Below, piece after piece: positions 24,405 to 33,293 of a DNA stretch of 47,237 bases. The first letter of the stretch is position 1; the number at the start of each line of letters is the position of its first letter. Below the pieces are notes generated by a model, which was not told the DNA's origin, did not search any database, and was given only the letters and a program-made list of their open reading frames with translations. Position numbers and translations under genes: made by a program. The stretch is from a virus. The stretch is taken from IMG/VR virus record IMGVR_UViG_3300009154_000086, positions 1 through 47,237 of that record. One strand, 5' to 3'.

Positions 24405-27014
24405 CTATCTCGCCATTCCCGCTCTAAACGAGGAACTCGTCATAGGACTCGACATAAACGTTGTAGGGCTATTAATACTATTAACGTTAACTGTCTTTCC
24501 GGTTCCTTCTAGTCCCTTAAGAGCTTCTATAAGCTGTTTTGTGTTGACAGCGGTTTGCTTTTGGTATTCGAGCTGCACTTTTATGAAGTCTGTTTGAGAT
24601 TTAAGAGCCTTGTCAAGGCTTTCTGTATCGAATTTATTTCCTTTCATAAACGTATCAGCTTCAGGTGTTAATTTTTGTTCTGTCGTAGGTTTTATGGCGG
24701 GTAAATTTATAGAGTTACCTTGCTCTTCCACGCTTCTCGTAGGCATACTCGCATCACTTGACTCGGTTTTCTGTGTACCGTTATCTGTTGGCATTTTACT
24801 TGTAATAGTAGCTTTTGTTCTAGCTAATATATCGGGCTTTGCTTCAGACTTTTCTGGTTTATTATCAATAGTTATGGGTGTAGTAGGTGGTAATGTAGTT
24901 GACGGTGTAGAAGTTGAAGTTGCGATACTTATACCAAGCACTTCGGCGACTTTTTGTTTTAAGCTCCATTTACCTATTTTGATATCAGGTACCATGTCTA
25001 AAACAGCTCTCAGTAAGCTGTCTTTTATCGTTGACCAAAAATCTGAGATATTATTAGTAGCTGTTGTGGTAATTGCTTTTGCACCGCCAATGAGTAAATC
25101 TCCTATAACACGAAGCGGTTCTAATGCTTCTCCTAAATAACCAAACGCATCAAGCCACCTGCCATCACCGATGGATTCACCTGCGTTTATAAGTGGTCCT
25201 ATAATAGGAATGCCTTTTGCTTTATCATAAAGCCATTTTCCTGCAGTTGATAACCAATCACCAGCCACGGGAGCGTATTCTTTTGCCTTTTCAAGCAATA
25301 TACCTCCAATATATTGAAGCGGTTCTATAGCGTTTCCGAGATAATTAAATCCGGCTTCCCAATCTCCATTAAAAATAGATTCACCTGCTTTTATAAGTGG
25401 GCCAATGATTGGAATTTCTTTAGCTTTATCATAAAGCCATTTACCAGCAGTCGTGGTCCAATTTCCTATAGCATTTAAAACGGGTGGAGCGTATGTTTTT
25501 ACATTTTGTAATATTATACTACCTATTTGCTGTAGCGGTGCTACGGCTTCACCTAGATATTTGAATCCTGTATCCCAGTCACCATCAAAAATAGATTTAC
25601 CGGCCTTCATGAGAGAACCGATAATAGGAACAGATTTTAGTTTGTCGTAAATCCAGTCTCCCATGTCCTTAAGTATGTCAAGCTTCTTAGTTGTTCTTTC
25701 TTTACCTTTTGTTTCACCAGCTTTAAAATCGAGAAATGCATTTAATGCATCTAGCGCTAGAGAGATTGGTAATGCAAGTGGAGCTGCGGGGGTGAGATAC
25801 AAAAGACCGGTAATAGCGTTCAATACATCAATAACACCTCCAACAGTATCACCATCCTTGAATCGCGTATAAGCAAATCCGAGACTTATTAAGCTACCAA
25901 TGAGTGGTATTTTTTTAAGAACAGACCCTGTAATGCCTTTGAGGAGACCCTTGCCACCGACTTTTGTTAAAGCTTTAAATCCAACAGCGAGTGCACTGTC
26001 TCCTAATAGTTTTTTTAACCCTTTAAAAGGACCGTCATCCATTAAACCACTGAACAGTCCCATTATTCCACCAATAGTAGCACCTACACCAGCTATTACA
26101 GGTAGTAGATATTTAAAGAATTCGCCGATCGTTTCTAAAAATCCTTTTGGTTTTTCTTTTTTCTCAGGTTGATTATTTTTTGCAACACCATCAATTAAAT
26201 CGCTATTATCTTCGTGCTGACGGTCAAAGAACGGCTTAAGGGTATCACCAATTATATTCTGTAGTTTGACTTCTGTTTCAGGTGGTATAATAATCTCTAA
26301 GCTTTCCTTGTGATAGGGTGCTACAGGCTCCGCTGAAGGTTCTTTTCCTGATTTATTTTGTTTAAAAATACTAAAAAGTGACGAAAAGAGACTCGAGGTT
26401 TCTTTGGATGCTTCTTTCGTTTTTTCTTTTTTATCTTCGCTTGGCTCTGTGGTGTTATATTTTTTTCGCTTTTCAGCTAATTCTTCGGGTGGTGCGATAG
26501 AATCAGCGAATTTTTCAGCACGGGTTTGATCACCGCCAGATTCCTTATTAGTATTTTTTGCTATTACTCTTAACAAACTAGCAGCAATAGAATCTTGTAC
26601 AATTTGAGGTTTTCTCTCTATTGAGCCAGCAAGGCGCACTGGTAATACCTTTAGACTTGCAGGTATGTCTTTTACGTTTGATGAGACAAGCTTAATATCA
26701 TCAAGACTTGCACCTTTTTCTGTTTTTTTTGAATTCTTGCCTGTTTTAGCTTCACTATCTTGATCTGTTTTAGATCTTTTAGTTTTTTCAGCTACTGGTT
26801 TATTTAATAGCTTAGTCATTTCACTAAGCTTGTCAGCTGCAGTACGTTGATAGGTTATTATTGATTCGACCTTTTGACCAATCAGCTGCTGTACCTTCCC
26901 TAGAGTATTAGTCTGCGAGGACTGTAGATTAATAATACGATCAAGCGATTTATTTAGATCGGGTATACTCCCGTCAAATACCTCTTGAAGCTGGTCCAAT
27001 GTAATGCCGTCCAT
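24405..27014 (-). CDS. Tail tape measure protein (869 aa)
   Basis: 869 aa. The N-terminal 70 residues are helical. A charged Lys/Glu/Ser-rich linker spans 90-230. A hydrophobic, Gly-rich region (about 305-440) has possible membrane-inserting helices (LLPVIAGVGATIGGIMGLFSG). Three near-tandem repeats of about 68-72 residues follow (W[IL]YDKxKxxPIIGxLxxAGxSI...GxWxxxFxYLGxAxxPLxxIG), then a Ser/Thr/Pro-rich tail with a short coiled coil (about 810-840). Membrane-active segments plus internal repeats in a long helical protein placed between tube-cap and hub-assembly genes are the mark of a tape measure, which sets tail length and is ejected first. T4 gp29 does the same job but lacks these repeats. 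Confidence 0.8.
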   Translation of the reverse strand: MDGITLDQLQEVFDGSIPDLNKSLDRIINLQSSQTNTLGKVQQLIGQKVESIITYQRTAADKLSEMTKLLNKPVAEKTKRSKTDQDSEAKTGKNSKKTEKGASLDDIKLVSSNVKDIPASLKVLPVRLAGSIERKPQIVQDSIAASLLRVIAKNTNKESGGDQTRAEKFADSIAPPEELAEKRKKYNTTEPSEDKKEKTKEASKETSSLFSSLFSIFKQNKSGKEPSAEPVAPYHKESLEIIIPPETEVKLQNIIGDTLKPFFDRQHEDNSDLIDGVAKNNQPEKKEKPKGFLETIGEFFKYLLPVIAGVGATIGGIMGLFSGLMDDGPFKGLKKLLGDSALAVGFKALTKVGGKGLLKGITGSVLKKIPLIGSLISLGFAYTRFKDGDTVGGVIDVLNAITGLLYLTPAAPLALPISLALDALNAFLDFKAGETKGKERTTKKLDILKDMGDWIYDKLKSVPIIGSLMKAGKSIFDGDWDTGFKYLGEAVAPLQQIGSIILQNVKTYAPPVLNAIGNWTTTAGKWLYDKAKEIPIIGPLIKAGESIFNGDWEAGFNYLGNAIEPLQYIGGILLEKAKEYAPVAGDWLSTAGKWLYDKAKGIPIIGPLINAGESIGDGRWLDAFGYLGEALEPLRVIGDLLIGGAKAITTTATNNISDFWSTIKDSLLRAVLDMVPDIKIGKWSLKQKVAEVLGISIATSTSTPSTTLPPTTPITIDNKPEKSEAKPDILARTKATITSKMPTDNGTQKTESSDASMPTRSVEEQGNSINLPAIKPTTEQKLTPEADTFMKGNKFDTESLDKALKSQTDFIKVQLEYQKQTAVNTKQLIEALKGLEGTGKTVNVNSINSPTTFMSSPMTSSSFRAGMAR
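25029..25655 (-). repeat. Three tandem repeats inside the tape measure gene
   Basis: Three copies of roughly 205-216 nt, each starting at a codon run for W(I/L)YDK. Copies two and three are very similar in DNA as well: the stretch ending gctttatcataaagccat occurs near 25423-25440 and again near 25219-25236. Protein repeat units are about 72, 68 and 67 residues. Boundaries are approximate. Confidence 0.75.
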
Positions 27015-27021
27015 CTATTAT

Positions 27022-27029
27022 TATTTATA
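27022..27029 (-). promoter_or_regulatory. Perfect T4-type late promoter box TATAAATA, tape measure gene
   Basis: Minus-strand TATAAATA ends 7 nt before the ATG at 27012-27014. Confidence 0.55.
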
Positions 27030-27054
27030 ATAGAGCAAGGACTTGGTATGTATA

Positions 27055-27813
27055 TTATATACTGAAGAAACTACCGTCTATCTCTATAGAGCTGTCTCTA
27101 AATGTAGTGAATTTAGATTCAAGATCTCTATAGCTTTTAATAAATTGTAAAATCTTATTAATGAGAGTAGATGGTATTTTTTCGATCACGGATATCTTAT
27201 CGTCGATCTTAAGGTTATTAAACGGTATAATCTGATTACCCGTGGGTAGTTTAAACGTCACGGTTTTTATATATTTTATAATCTCGTAAACGAATAGCTC
27301 TCCTACTAAGGATTTAATGTCTCTGTCTTGTATTGTTTTAAGTTTATTAATTGTTAGATTACTAATATCCTTGTCGTATCCTAGGCGTGGTACTTCGAGT
27401 TCGATGCTAATATCGCCTACTTCAATATTTGATGAAAATATATCAGGTATATCAATTGATGATATTTCTTTAATGACGTCAAATAAATCAATAGTTGTGT
27501 CGCCGTTTGAGTATTCGTTGTTTAAGCCGTAGGCTCGTAGTGCAATTGCAATTGCTGTTCGATCAAAAGCGTAGAGATTATTTACATCAATCTTGTCGGT
27601 TACATTATCTTGAATAATGTTAAAGAAATTGACAATAAAAGATAACTTAGTTAGTGTCTCATCAACTGATGATTTGAGAAGATCTTTCTGTTGCTTGAGA
27701 TTAAGATTTTTAAATTTAATTGTCTTCTTGAGAGAAGGAACATAGATATCAATACCTGTTGATTCGTTAAGGGTATCAAGCTGCTTGAGAATATCGTTAA
27801 TATTGGTACTCAT
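27055..27813 (-). CDS. Baseplate hub assembly protein, gp26/gp51-like
   Basis: 252 aa. The N-terminus reads IDIYVPSLKKTIKFKNLNLKQQKDLLKSS (21-49), the pattern of T4-type gp26/gp51 proteins (short beta hairpin with K-x-I-K-F-K/R, then a Q/E-rich helix). A middle beta region and a helical C-terminus (SVIEKIPSTLINKILQFIKS) follow. It has the same build as the next upstream gene product, so the two may be paralogues. Position between gp54-like and tape measure genes fits a tail assembly factor or chaperone. Not certain. Confidence 0.5.
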   Translation of the reverse strand: MSTNINDILKQLDTLNESTGIDIYVPSLKKTIKFKNLNLKQQKDLLKSSVDETLTKLSFIVNFFNIIQDNVTDKIDVNNLYAFDRTAIAIALRAYGLNNEYSNGDTTIDLFDVIKEISSIDIPDIFSSNIEVGDISIELEVPRLGYDKDISNLTINKLKTIQDRDIKSLVGELFVYEIIKYIKTVTFKLPTGNQIIPFNNLKIDDKISVIEKIPSTLINKILQFIKSYRDLESKFTTFRDSSIEIDGSFFSI

Positions 27814-27825
27814 ATTAATATATAA

Positions 27826-28707
27826 TTACGGCGCAAGAAGATTCAACCCTTTGCTGGCTTTACTGCGGTTTTCTTCATCTCTTTTTTCGTCTCTAAACAT
27901 ATTAATATAAACGTTAAGCTCTGCTGGTGTAGATTGTTTTATTAGATTAAAATCCAAATGTAGTTTGCTAATGAGAAAATATTCTAACTCATATAGTGAG
28001 ATAAGGTTTCGCTTAAAGCACATTTTTAGAAAATCTAAAATAGAGCTTGTAAAGAGATTGAGCGGGACCTGAATATTATTGTTTTCAGTAGTATATGGTG
28101 ACCGTATATCAAGTAGTTTTATGTCGCGTATGGTATTGCTAAGGTGCAGGACGTAGTCGCTTATATCTTTAAGTATTGTCATCGGTAGATGCTCTATGAA
28201 TGAGTCTTTTTCGAGGGTAACGTCGTTGTTATTAATTGTAATTTTCTTAATAACCGTGCTTACAAGATCTAAATCATCTTGATCAAGGTTTATCTTGCTT
28301 GGCATGCCTAATTCAATTATTAACTTGTCGTTGTTATAATTCTTTGTTGTCGTATATATGTCGGCTGGAAGATCGAGCGTTGAGAGATTGTCGATAATAT
28401 TAGATATTTGTATGTTAGTATTGAAGGTCTTGCCTGTAGATGGGCATGTTGCTGTCAGCTCTAAATCAGGTGATACGCAAATAGAGCGAATTGTAAGTAA
28501 AACAATAATCTTATCTATAAACGTGAAAGAAGTAGTATCTGTTTCGCATAAATTTTTAATTAGATTTTCAAAAAAAATAATTGCGGACCGTGAATTATCG
28601 TTGGTAAGTGTTTTAATTAAGTGCTTATAATCAGGGTATAAAAGTTCGCTTATATTAACTGACCTGTTACATGAGGGTAATCTAACTGTATAGGTAAACT
28701 GGCTCAC
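27826..28707 (-). CDS. Baseplate hub assembly protein, gp51/gp26-like (293 aa)
   Basis: 293 aa, GTG start (28705-28707). The N-terminus is YTVRLPSCNRSVNISELLYPDYKHLIKTL, then a central Cys/Thr-rich beta region (LELTATCPSTGKTFNTNIQI), helical HLPMTILKDISDYVLHLSN, and a charged tail. Architecture (targeting loop, helix bundle, beta insertion, helices) matches the preceding protein and T4-like gp51/gp26 hub-assembly proteins. A variant box TTTAAGTA lies 6 nt before the GTG. Function inferred from position. Confidence 0.45.
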   Translation of the reverse strand: MSQFTYTVRLPSCNRSVNISELLYPDYKHLIKTLTNDNSRSAIIFFENLIKNLCETDTTSFTFIDKIIVLLTIRSICVSPDLELTATCPSTGKTFNTNIQISNIIDNLSTLDLPADIYTTTKNYNNDKLIIELGMPSKINLDQDDLDLVSTVIKKITINNNDVTLEKDSFIEHLPMTILKDISDYVLHLSNTIRDIKLLDIRSPYTTENNNIQVPLNLFTSSILDFLKMCFKRNLISLYELEYFLISKLHLDFNLIKQSTPAELNVYINMFRDEKRDEENRSKASKGLNLLAP

Positions 28708-28742
28708 ATGAGATACTTAAACATGTGACCGAGAAACGCCAA

Positions 28743-29639
28743 TTATACCGGTGAGTTAAAGCCTTTAAAGAGACTCGGATTCACAATATTTGGTACACCA
28801 CTAGTCGCAAATTGATTGACAATATCTGAGATTGGTAGATAGAGGTTATTTGAGACAGTGTAGTTTGAATACGTCCAGCGTGTATTAAAGTATGTTGCTT
28901 TTTCTTCAGTATATTCTAATGTTTCTTCATTAACTGTAAAAGGTACGCAATTATAGAAATTCCAAATTTTTCTCGGTATCTGCGAAACCCCTGCCCGTGT
29001 ACGAGTCATTTGCATAATATGAATATTTACTTTCATATTTTTTAGAGCTTCTGCCGAATCATCAGGGTTTCTCGCTACAAAACCGTAATGAGATGCAAGA
29101 ATGACCCAAGGACGAATAACAAAATCAATAAACGATGTATTTGTTTCACGAAATTGTAAATCTAAAATAGGTGCTTCGGCATTCCTTCCACCAGCTATAA
29201 CACCAGGGAGAAATCCTCTATTATTTTCTACATGTGCGCTTTCTACTGTAAATCCTTCATTAGGTATCGTTACCGAGCTAGCGAAAAGACAGCCAATAAC
29301 TTTTTGTAAAGGGAAACTAGTTAAAATATTTTTCGCGCCATCTATATCAAATCCTTGCTTCGAGCCGTCAGTTCTTTCTAATCCTTGAATTAAAGATGTC
29401 TTAAGGCCAGGTGGGTAATTATCTATTAACACAATCCACTGCGTAGACATAGGAATCGCTGTAAACCACGATTCCATTTGCGTGAGAAAATAATCACGCG
29501 TACTCACAATTGGTACACCCGGTATATTAAGACCGAAGAGCTGAGTTATTTGAGGAGCAAATAAAGGATTTGAACCTGTACCAATACCAGCTATATTCTG
29601 ACCTAAGCTATTAAGTGCACTACTAAAAGGGTCGTTCAC
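28743..29639 (-). CDS. Tail tube initiator, gp54-like
   Basis: 298 aa from a GTG. The N-terminal 60 residues are flexible and Gly/Pro-rich. The middle carries tube-fold strands: LFASSVTIPNEGFTVESAH, APILDLQFRETNTSFIDFVIRPWV, MKVNIHIMQMTRTRAG, then IPRKIWNFYNCVPFTVNEETLEYTEEKATYF with the final strand WTYSNYTV. The line-up of a LP..-strand, a PL-x-L-x-F-R-E-x-x-x strand and a W-F-x-x-C-x-P strand matches T4 gp54 (REL-x-PLVISFRMD, FTGCIPISVSAPELSYD), which starts tube polymerisation on gp48. It directly follows the tube gene. Confidence 0.65.
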   Translation of the reverse strand: MNDPFSSALNSLGQNIAGIGTGSNPLFAPQITQLFGLNIPGVPIVSTRDYFLTQMESWFTAIPMSTQWIVLIDNYPPGLKTSLIQGLERTDGSKQGFDIDGAKNILTSFPLQKVIGCLFASSVTIPNEGFTVESAHVENNRGFLPGVIAGGRNAEAPILDLQFRETNTSFIDFVIRPWVILASHYGFVARNPDDSAEALKNMKVNIHIMQMTRTRAGVSQIPRKIWNFYNCVPFTVNEETLEYTEEKATYFNTRWTYSNYTVSNNLYLPISDIVNQFATSGVPNIVNPSLFKGFNSPV

Positions 29640-29644
29640 TTAAT

Positions 29645-29652
29645 TATTTAGC
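29645..29652 (-). promoter_or_regulatory. Late-promoter-like box GCTAAATA, gp54-like gene
   Basis: Minus-strand GCTAAATA ends exactly 5 nt before the GTG at 29637-29639. Confidence 0.4.
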
Positions 29653-29668
29653 TTTAAAAGCCAACTTC

Positions 29669-30232
29669 TTACGACTCTCTTGTGAAGTAGTGGTAAGCCA
29701 TTGTAGCTGTAAACTCAATTGTCTGGCCTGTTCCAGCAGCCATTGAATATGTGAGTGTACCAACACTACGTGGTGATACACCGACGAGTGTGTATTGTGC
29801 GACTCTGTTCATCTTATTGTCAAGCTGGAGTAGATTGATAACGGATGTTTGCTTAGGTGTTAGATAGTCACCGGTGCTATTAGCGTCATCAAAAGTATAA
29901 CGCGACCAATCTTCAAATTTTTGTCTGATCTGAGAGTTGGCATCAGCATAGAAAGTGATACCATAACCTTCTGATCCAGGATAGACAGCGTTACCAGGGA
30001 GATTGAAGTTGAGACCCATATAAGGTACAGGAACATTTGTAATTGATCTCTCTGGTAGTGTCGCAGTCTTAGCATATACGAGGTCATCATCACCGAAAGT
30101 AATAACGTTACCTGCAGCATCTGTCGCACCGCCGGTATTAATCGAAAGAACACGGAAGTTAAAATCACGTGCAAACTCTCTATTAGCTGCTACTCTGTAA
30201 AAGTCTTGAATTAATTGATTAGTGTCGCTCAT
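29669..30232 (-). CDS. 19: Tail tube protein, gp19
   Basis: 187 aa (T4 gp19 is 163). Matches the gp19 layout: EFARDFNFRVLSI (19-31; T4 DFARPNLFQVEI), the KTATLPERSITNVPVPYMGLNFNLPGN strand-loop (T4 KATALPAGIVEKIPVGFMNRKINVAGD), the helix QKFEDWSRY (T4 QKFVDWQSI), and the C-terminal strands AQYTLVGVSPRSVGTLTYSM and TIEFTATMAYHYF (T4 YEIKGLWPTNVGELQLDW, TFEVTLALDYWE). Hexamers stack into the rigid tube through which DNA is ejected. ATTAAATA lies 10 nt before the ATG. Confidence 0.93.
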   Translation of the reverse strand: MSDTNQLIQDFYRVAANREFARDFNFRVLSINTGGATDAAGNVITFGDDDLVYAKTATLPERSITNVPVPYMGLNFNLPGNAVYPGSEGYGITFYADANSQIRQKFEDWSRYTFDDANSTGDYLTPKQTSVINLLQLDNKMNRVAQYTLVGVSPRSVGTLTYSMAAGTGQTIEFTATMAYHYFTRES

Positions 30233-30242
30233 GTTGTGTAAT

Positions 30243-30250
30243 TATTTAAT
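30243..30250 (-). promoter_or_regulatory. Late-promoter-like box ATTAAATA, tail tube gene
   Basis: Minus-strand ATTAAATA ends 10 nt before the ATG at 30230-30232. Confidence 0.4.
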
Positions 30251-30264
30251 TGTTTTTGTTTCCT

Positions 30265-32628
30265 TTATGCTATGATTTCAGAGAAGTTTTGACTTGTTCT
30301 TGTAGCGTAGAAGTTAACAAGAATAAATTCTGCTGTTCTCACCGGTTTGATATAGATGTCGATTACAAGTGTATTGTCGTCGACAATGCTTGGTGTGTTG
30401 TTTCTCTCGTCGCAAATTAACAAGTAGTCGTAAAGCCCAGCTGTATTTTTAGCATTGTTAAAGATCGGCGCGAGGACGTTCTTAACCTGTGTTCTTGTAA
30501 AGAGTGTATTGGGCTCAAATACGAAGTTGCGCGCAACAGTGTTCGTCTGTGTCTCGAGTGTAAGGAAGAGACGACGGACGTTAATGCGATCGAAAGCACT
30601 TGGTTGCTTGAGTAGAGTCTTTTGACCGTATACAACGAAGCCTTCGTTCGGGAAGAACACAATCGGGTTAAGTGAGATCTTGTAGAGTTGATCGCGCTGC
30701 TTCTGTTTTGGATAGAGAGCAAGATCGGTGATGCCGTTTAATGTTCCTTTATTAAAACCAGCTGGCGCGACCCATGGTTGATAATTTGAATCAACGTTAC
30801 CCATGATCGCTGCAGCAAATCCCGAAGACGGTACCCATACCTGTCTGTTTGAGCTAACGTCTGCAACTTGTACAACGTTTGCGTATGTTGCTGTATAGCT
30901 GTTATTAGCAAAGCTAAACAAGTTACGAAGAGGCCAATAGATATTATCAGAGAAATTCTTGGTTGGGTCATCAAGTGTCTTTACTCCGTTCTGTACAAAA
31001 ATATTTGTAAGGGGATCAGCAATAAAAATATGATCCTTACGACGATTTGTAGCAAAGTCGATAAACTGTGTTGCAACGGCTCTGTAATTCTTTGCAATTT
31101 CAGCACCAGTACCTGTACCATCCTGTGCTGTTAGGCTATTGAGGTTAGTCCCTACATATGGTACCGAATCATCAAAATAACCAGATGTAGCGGTGTTAAA
31201 TGAATTTGCGTAGATAGTACCGAGACCGGCTTCACAAGTAATTGAAAGCGGGTATATTTCGCTATTCTCAATTGTATTGAACATCGCACCGAGCTTTGTT
31301 GGTATGCTTCCAATGGTCTTCGTGCTTATATCAACAGAGCTATAATCACCGAGGGCAACAAGGTTATTTGTTGCACCGTATGAAGATAATAGCGCGCTAT
31401 AAAGGGCAGGGCTACATCCATATGATGATGAAAGGCTGGCTTCATTTGTTGAAAGCGCAGCTGAGCGCGGTGAGCTAAGGAAACGCACGCCTCTATTAGG
31501 TATCCCGCTTAGACTCAACCAACCCGATACATTCTTATTAGAGATATATGGGTTAACAAGCGTGATAATGTTGCTTGATGAATTATCGACAGTCTCGATG
31601 AAGTAGCTTACCGGGGTTCCGCCGTTTGAACTGTTAATTTGACGATAGTAGTCAAATGAGGCGTTATATCCTTCCTGTAGGACGTAATCGAGTTGAATTG
31701 TATCGGGTGAGAATGTTGATTGACGGAGCTTAAAGACGCCAATGTTGACGGTATCGTTATAATTTACCGTTGATGTATCAAATGTTGCGATATTTTCTAC
31801 AACTTCCGAAATACTATCATTTAGCCCGGTTGATGTAGCTGAGAGAGCGAAGGTTAAGCGCTGACTCGGTACAGTAACGTATGAAGTAGGTGTAATATAC
31901 GTGCTATTACTGTTAATAGACAACACGTTATTGATGTCATCAAATGATGTTGCTGGGTTTAGAGCAGTATTATCTACAATACCGACGTATGTACCTTCAA
32001 AGCGGTTATTAATAGAAGCTTGTGATTTATTTAAAATGATAAGACCGGCTTGACCAAGACTTGAGAGTGTATTAAAGGTCGTTCTAGGTGTCGCGTTGTA
32101 TGCCGACACAGTACCGGCGGATGTCACGCTGTTAAATGTAGGATCTGAGCCTGCAGGATTCCATGTAAAGGCATCACCGCGGAGAACAGAAAGATAATCG
32201 GCTTCTGAGAGTCTTACGTGTGTCGGTGCACCGAAGTATGTAGTAACACCGGTAGCGGTTGCTGAATATTGGAAAGATGTCGCAGAAGCACCGTTTTGTA
32301 CGGTTACGGCAGGATAAACTAAGGCGCTATACTGGTTTGAAGTACCGAGACCGGCTCCATCACCGTATGGAAGACGATATACAGTTACGTTTGCAGGTGA
32401 CGAGAAGACAGCCTTTGCAGTATGATAAAAATAGCGCTCTGCAGCGTTTGTCGGTAATCCGAAGATCTGCTCAAATTCAGATAACGTGCTGACCTGAACA
32501 GGATCAGAAGACGGGCCTTTTGGGGCAAAACCGGGGATTAAAACGTTTGTATTGGAGGCAAGATTTGCTCTTAATGAAAGATCAACTTCACTGATCTGTA
32601 CTCCGGGACTTTGAATTGTACGTGCCAT
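30265..32628 (-). CDS. 18: Contractile tail sheath protein, gp18
   Basis: 787 aa (T4 gp18 is 659; extra length lies in the variable outer domains). The N-terminus SPGVQISEVDLS (7-18) is the sheath hallmark, followed by the core strand region LIPGFAPKGPSSDPVQVSTLSEFEQIFGLP. The C-terminal core contains NPIVFFPNEGFVVYGQKTLL, INVRRLFLTLE and the terminal strand region typical of the sheath fold. The sheath contracts to drive the tube through the envelope. Codon use looks richer in C/G-ending codons than neighbours, as expected for an abundant protein. A perfect TATAAATA lies 6 nt before the ATG, leaving no room for a Shine-Dalgarno. Confidence 0.96.
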   Translation of the reverse strand: MARTIQSPGVQISEVDLSLRANLASNTNVLIPGFAPKGPSSDPVQVSTLSEFEQIFGLPTNAAERYFYHTAKAVFSSPANVTVYRLPYGDGAGLGTSNQYSALVYPAVTVQNGASATSFQYSATATGVTTYFGAPTHVRLSEADYLSVLRGDAFTWNPAGSDPTFNSVTSAGTVSAYNATPRTTFNTLSSLGQAGLIILNKSQASINNRFEGTYVGIVDNTALNPATSFDDINNVLSINSNSTYITPTSYVTVPSQRLTFALSATSTGLNDSISEVVENIATFDTSTVNYNDTVNIGVFKLRQSTFSPDTIQLDYVLQEGYNASFDYYRQINSSNGGTPVSYFIETVDNSSSNIITLVNPYISNKNVSGWLSLSGIPNRGVRFLSSPRSAALSTNEASLSSSYGCSPALYSALLSSYGATNNLVALGDYSSVDISTKTIGSIPTKLGAMFNTIENSEIYPLSITCEAGLGTIYANSFNTATSGYFDDSVPYVGTNLNSLTAQDGTGTGAEIAKNYRAVATQFIDFATNRRKDHIFIADPLTNIFVQNGVKTLDDPTKNFSDNIYWPLRNLFSFANNSYTATYANVVQVADVSSNRQVWVPSSGFAAAIMGNVDSNYQPWVAPAGFNKGTLNGITDLALYPKQKQRDQLYKISLNPIVFFPNEGFVVYGQKTLLKQPSAFDRINVRRLFLTLETQTNTVARNFVFEPNTLFTRTQVKNVLAPIFNNAKNTAGLYDYLLICDERNNTPSIVDDNTLVIDIYIKPVRTAEFILVNFYATRTSQNFSEIIA

Positions 32629-32634
32629 ATAAAG

Positions 32635-32642
32635 TATTTATA
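32635..32642 (-). promoter_or_regulatory. Perfect T4-type late promoter box TATAAATA, sheath gene
   Basis: Minus-strand TATAAATA ends 6 nt before the ATG at 32626-32628. Confidence 0.6.
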
Positions 32643-32668
32643 AATTTTTGGATAAATTTTTTCTTTAT

Positions 32669-33292
32669 TTAAAGACTTTCTATATCAGATATTGGTAAAA
32701 TATGTAACTGTGTGTAACTCAAGGTAAAGCTTGACTCAAGCTCTCCACTATCTCTATATGAGTAGTTTATCCCACCTAGTGTTGTAGGGAAAGCATCCAC
32801 ATATTTAAATTCTATAATTCGTCTATTGTACTCGTCTAAACCGTATACAGATACGGTTGTTTTGTATTGAAAAAAAGCATTTTCTACACCTGATGCAACG
32901 ATAGACTTAGTTGGTGTTGTTAAATCTTGCTGGTCGTAAAGCCCTGTTTTATCGTTATTTAGCATGTTAAGCCATGTATAGATTACCCAGTAATTATTAA
33001 ATCTGTTGTCGATGGTAAAATTAATATCAACAGGTGGATAAGGTTCACGACTATGACTGGTGTGCTTAAGAGTTTGTCCAGCAAATCTTGTTTGAACCTC
33101 TGGTACTGATATATTAGGCACAACTGTTCCAAAAACAGAAAATTGCAAAGTATCTGGAAGAATGGTATCTGTAGATCGGTTAAATTTTGTTGCAATTTGT
33201 TTAAGAGCAGGTGGTATATCTAAGACAAGAAGAAATTTATCTTTCTTTGCCTTATTAAACGGGCTCTGAATATATGTAGCATTATCAGCCAT
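32669..33292 (-). CDS. Second tail-tube-like protein (gp19 fold) between terminase and sheath
   Basis: 207 aa. Strand order matches the tube fold: KDKFLLVLDIPPAL, LQFSVFGTVVPNISVPEVQTRFAGQTLKHTSHSREPYPPVDINFTID (49-93; the LP...I.VPE....G..L loop of tube proteins), the helix NNYWVIYTWLNML, and the C-terminal strands RRIIEFKYVDAFPTTLGGINYSYRD and ELESSFTLSYTQL. It differs strongly from the 187 aa tube gene product. In T4 no gene lies between 17 and 18. It may be a tail-terminator-side tube ring, a neck component or a second tube subunit. The gene ends 41 nt before the sheath ATG and starts 1 nt after the terminase stop. Confidence 0.7.
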   Translation of the reverse strand: MADNATYIQSPFNKAKKDKFLLVLDIPPALKQIATKFNRSTDTILPDTLQFSVFGTVVPNISVPEVQTRFAGQTLKHTSHSREPYPPVDINFTIDNRFNNYWVIYTWLNMLNNDKTGLYDQQDLTTPTKSIVASGVENAFFQYKTTVSVYGLDEYNRRIIEFKYVDAFPTTLGGINYSYRDSGELESSFTLSYTQLHILPISDIESL

Positions 33293-33293
33293 A

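Noticed and set aside
25029-25655. CRISPR-like array
   Set aside because: The repeats are coding repeats of about 70 residues with no spacers; they belong to the tape measure protein.
24610-26172. Several plus-strand frames antisense to the tape measure gene
   Set aside because: They follow the codon pattern of the real gene on the other strand and have no start signals.
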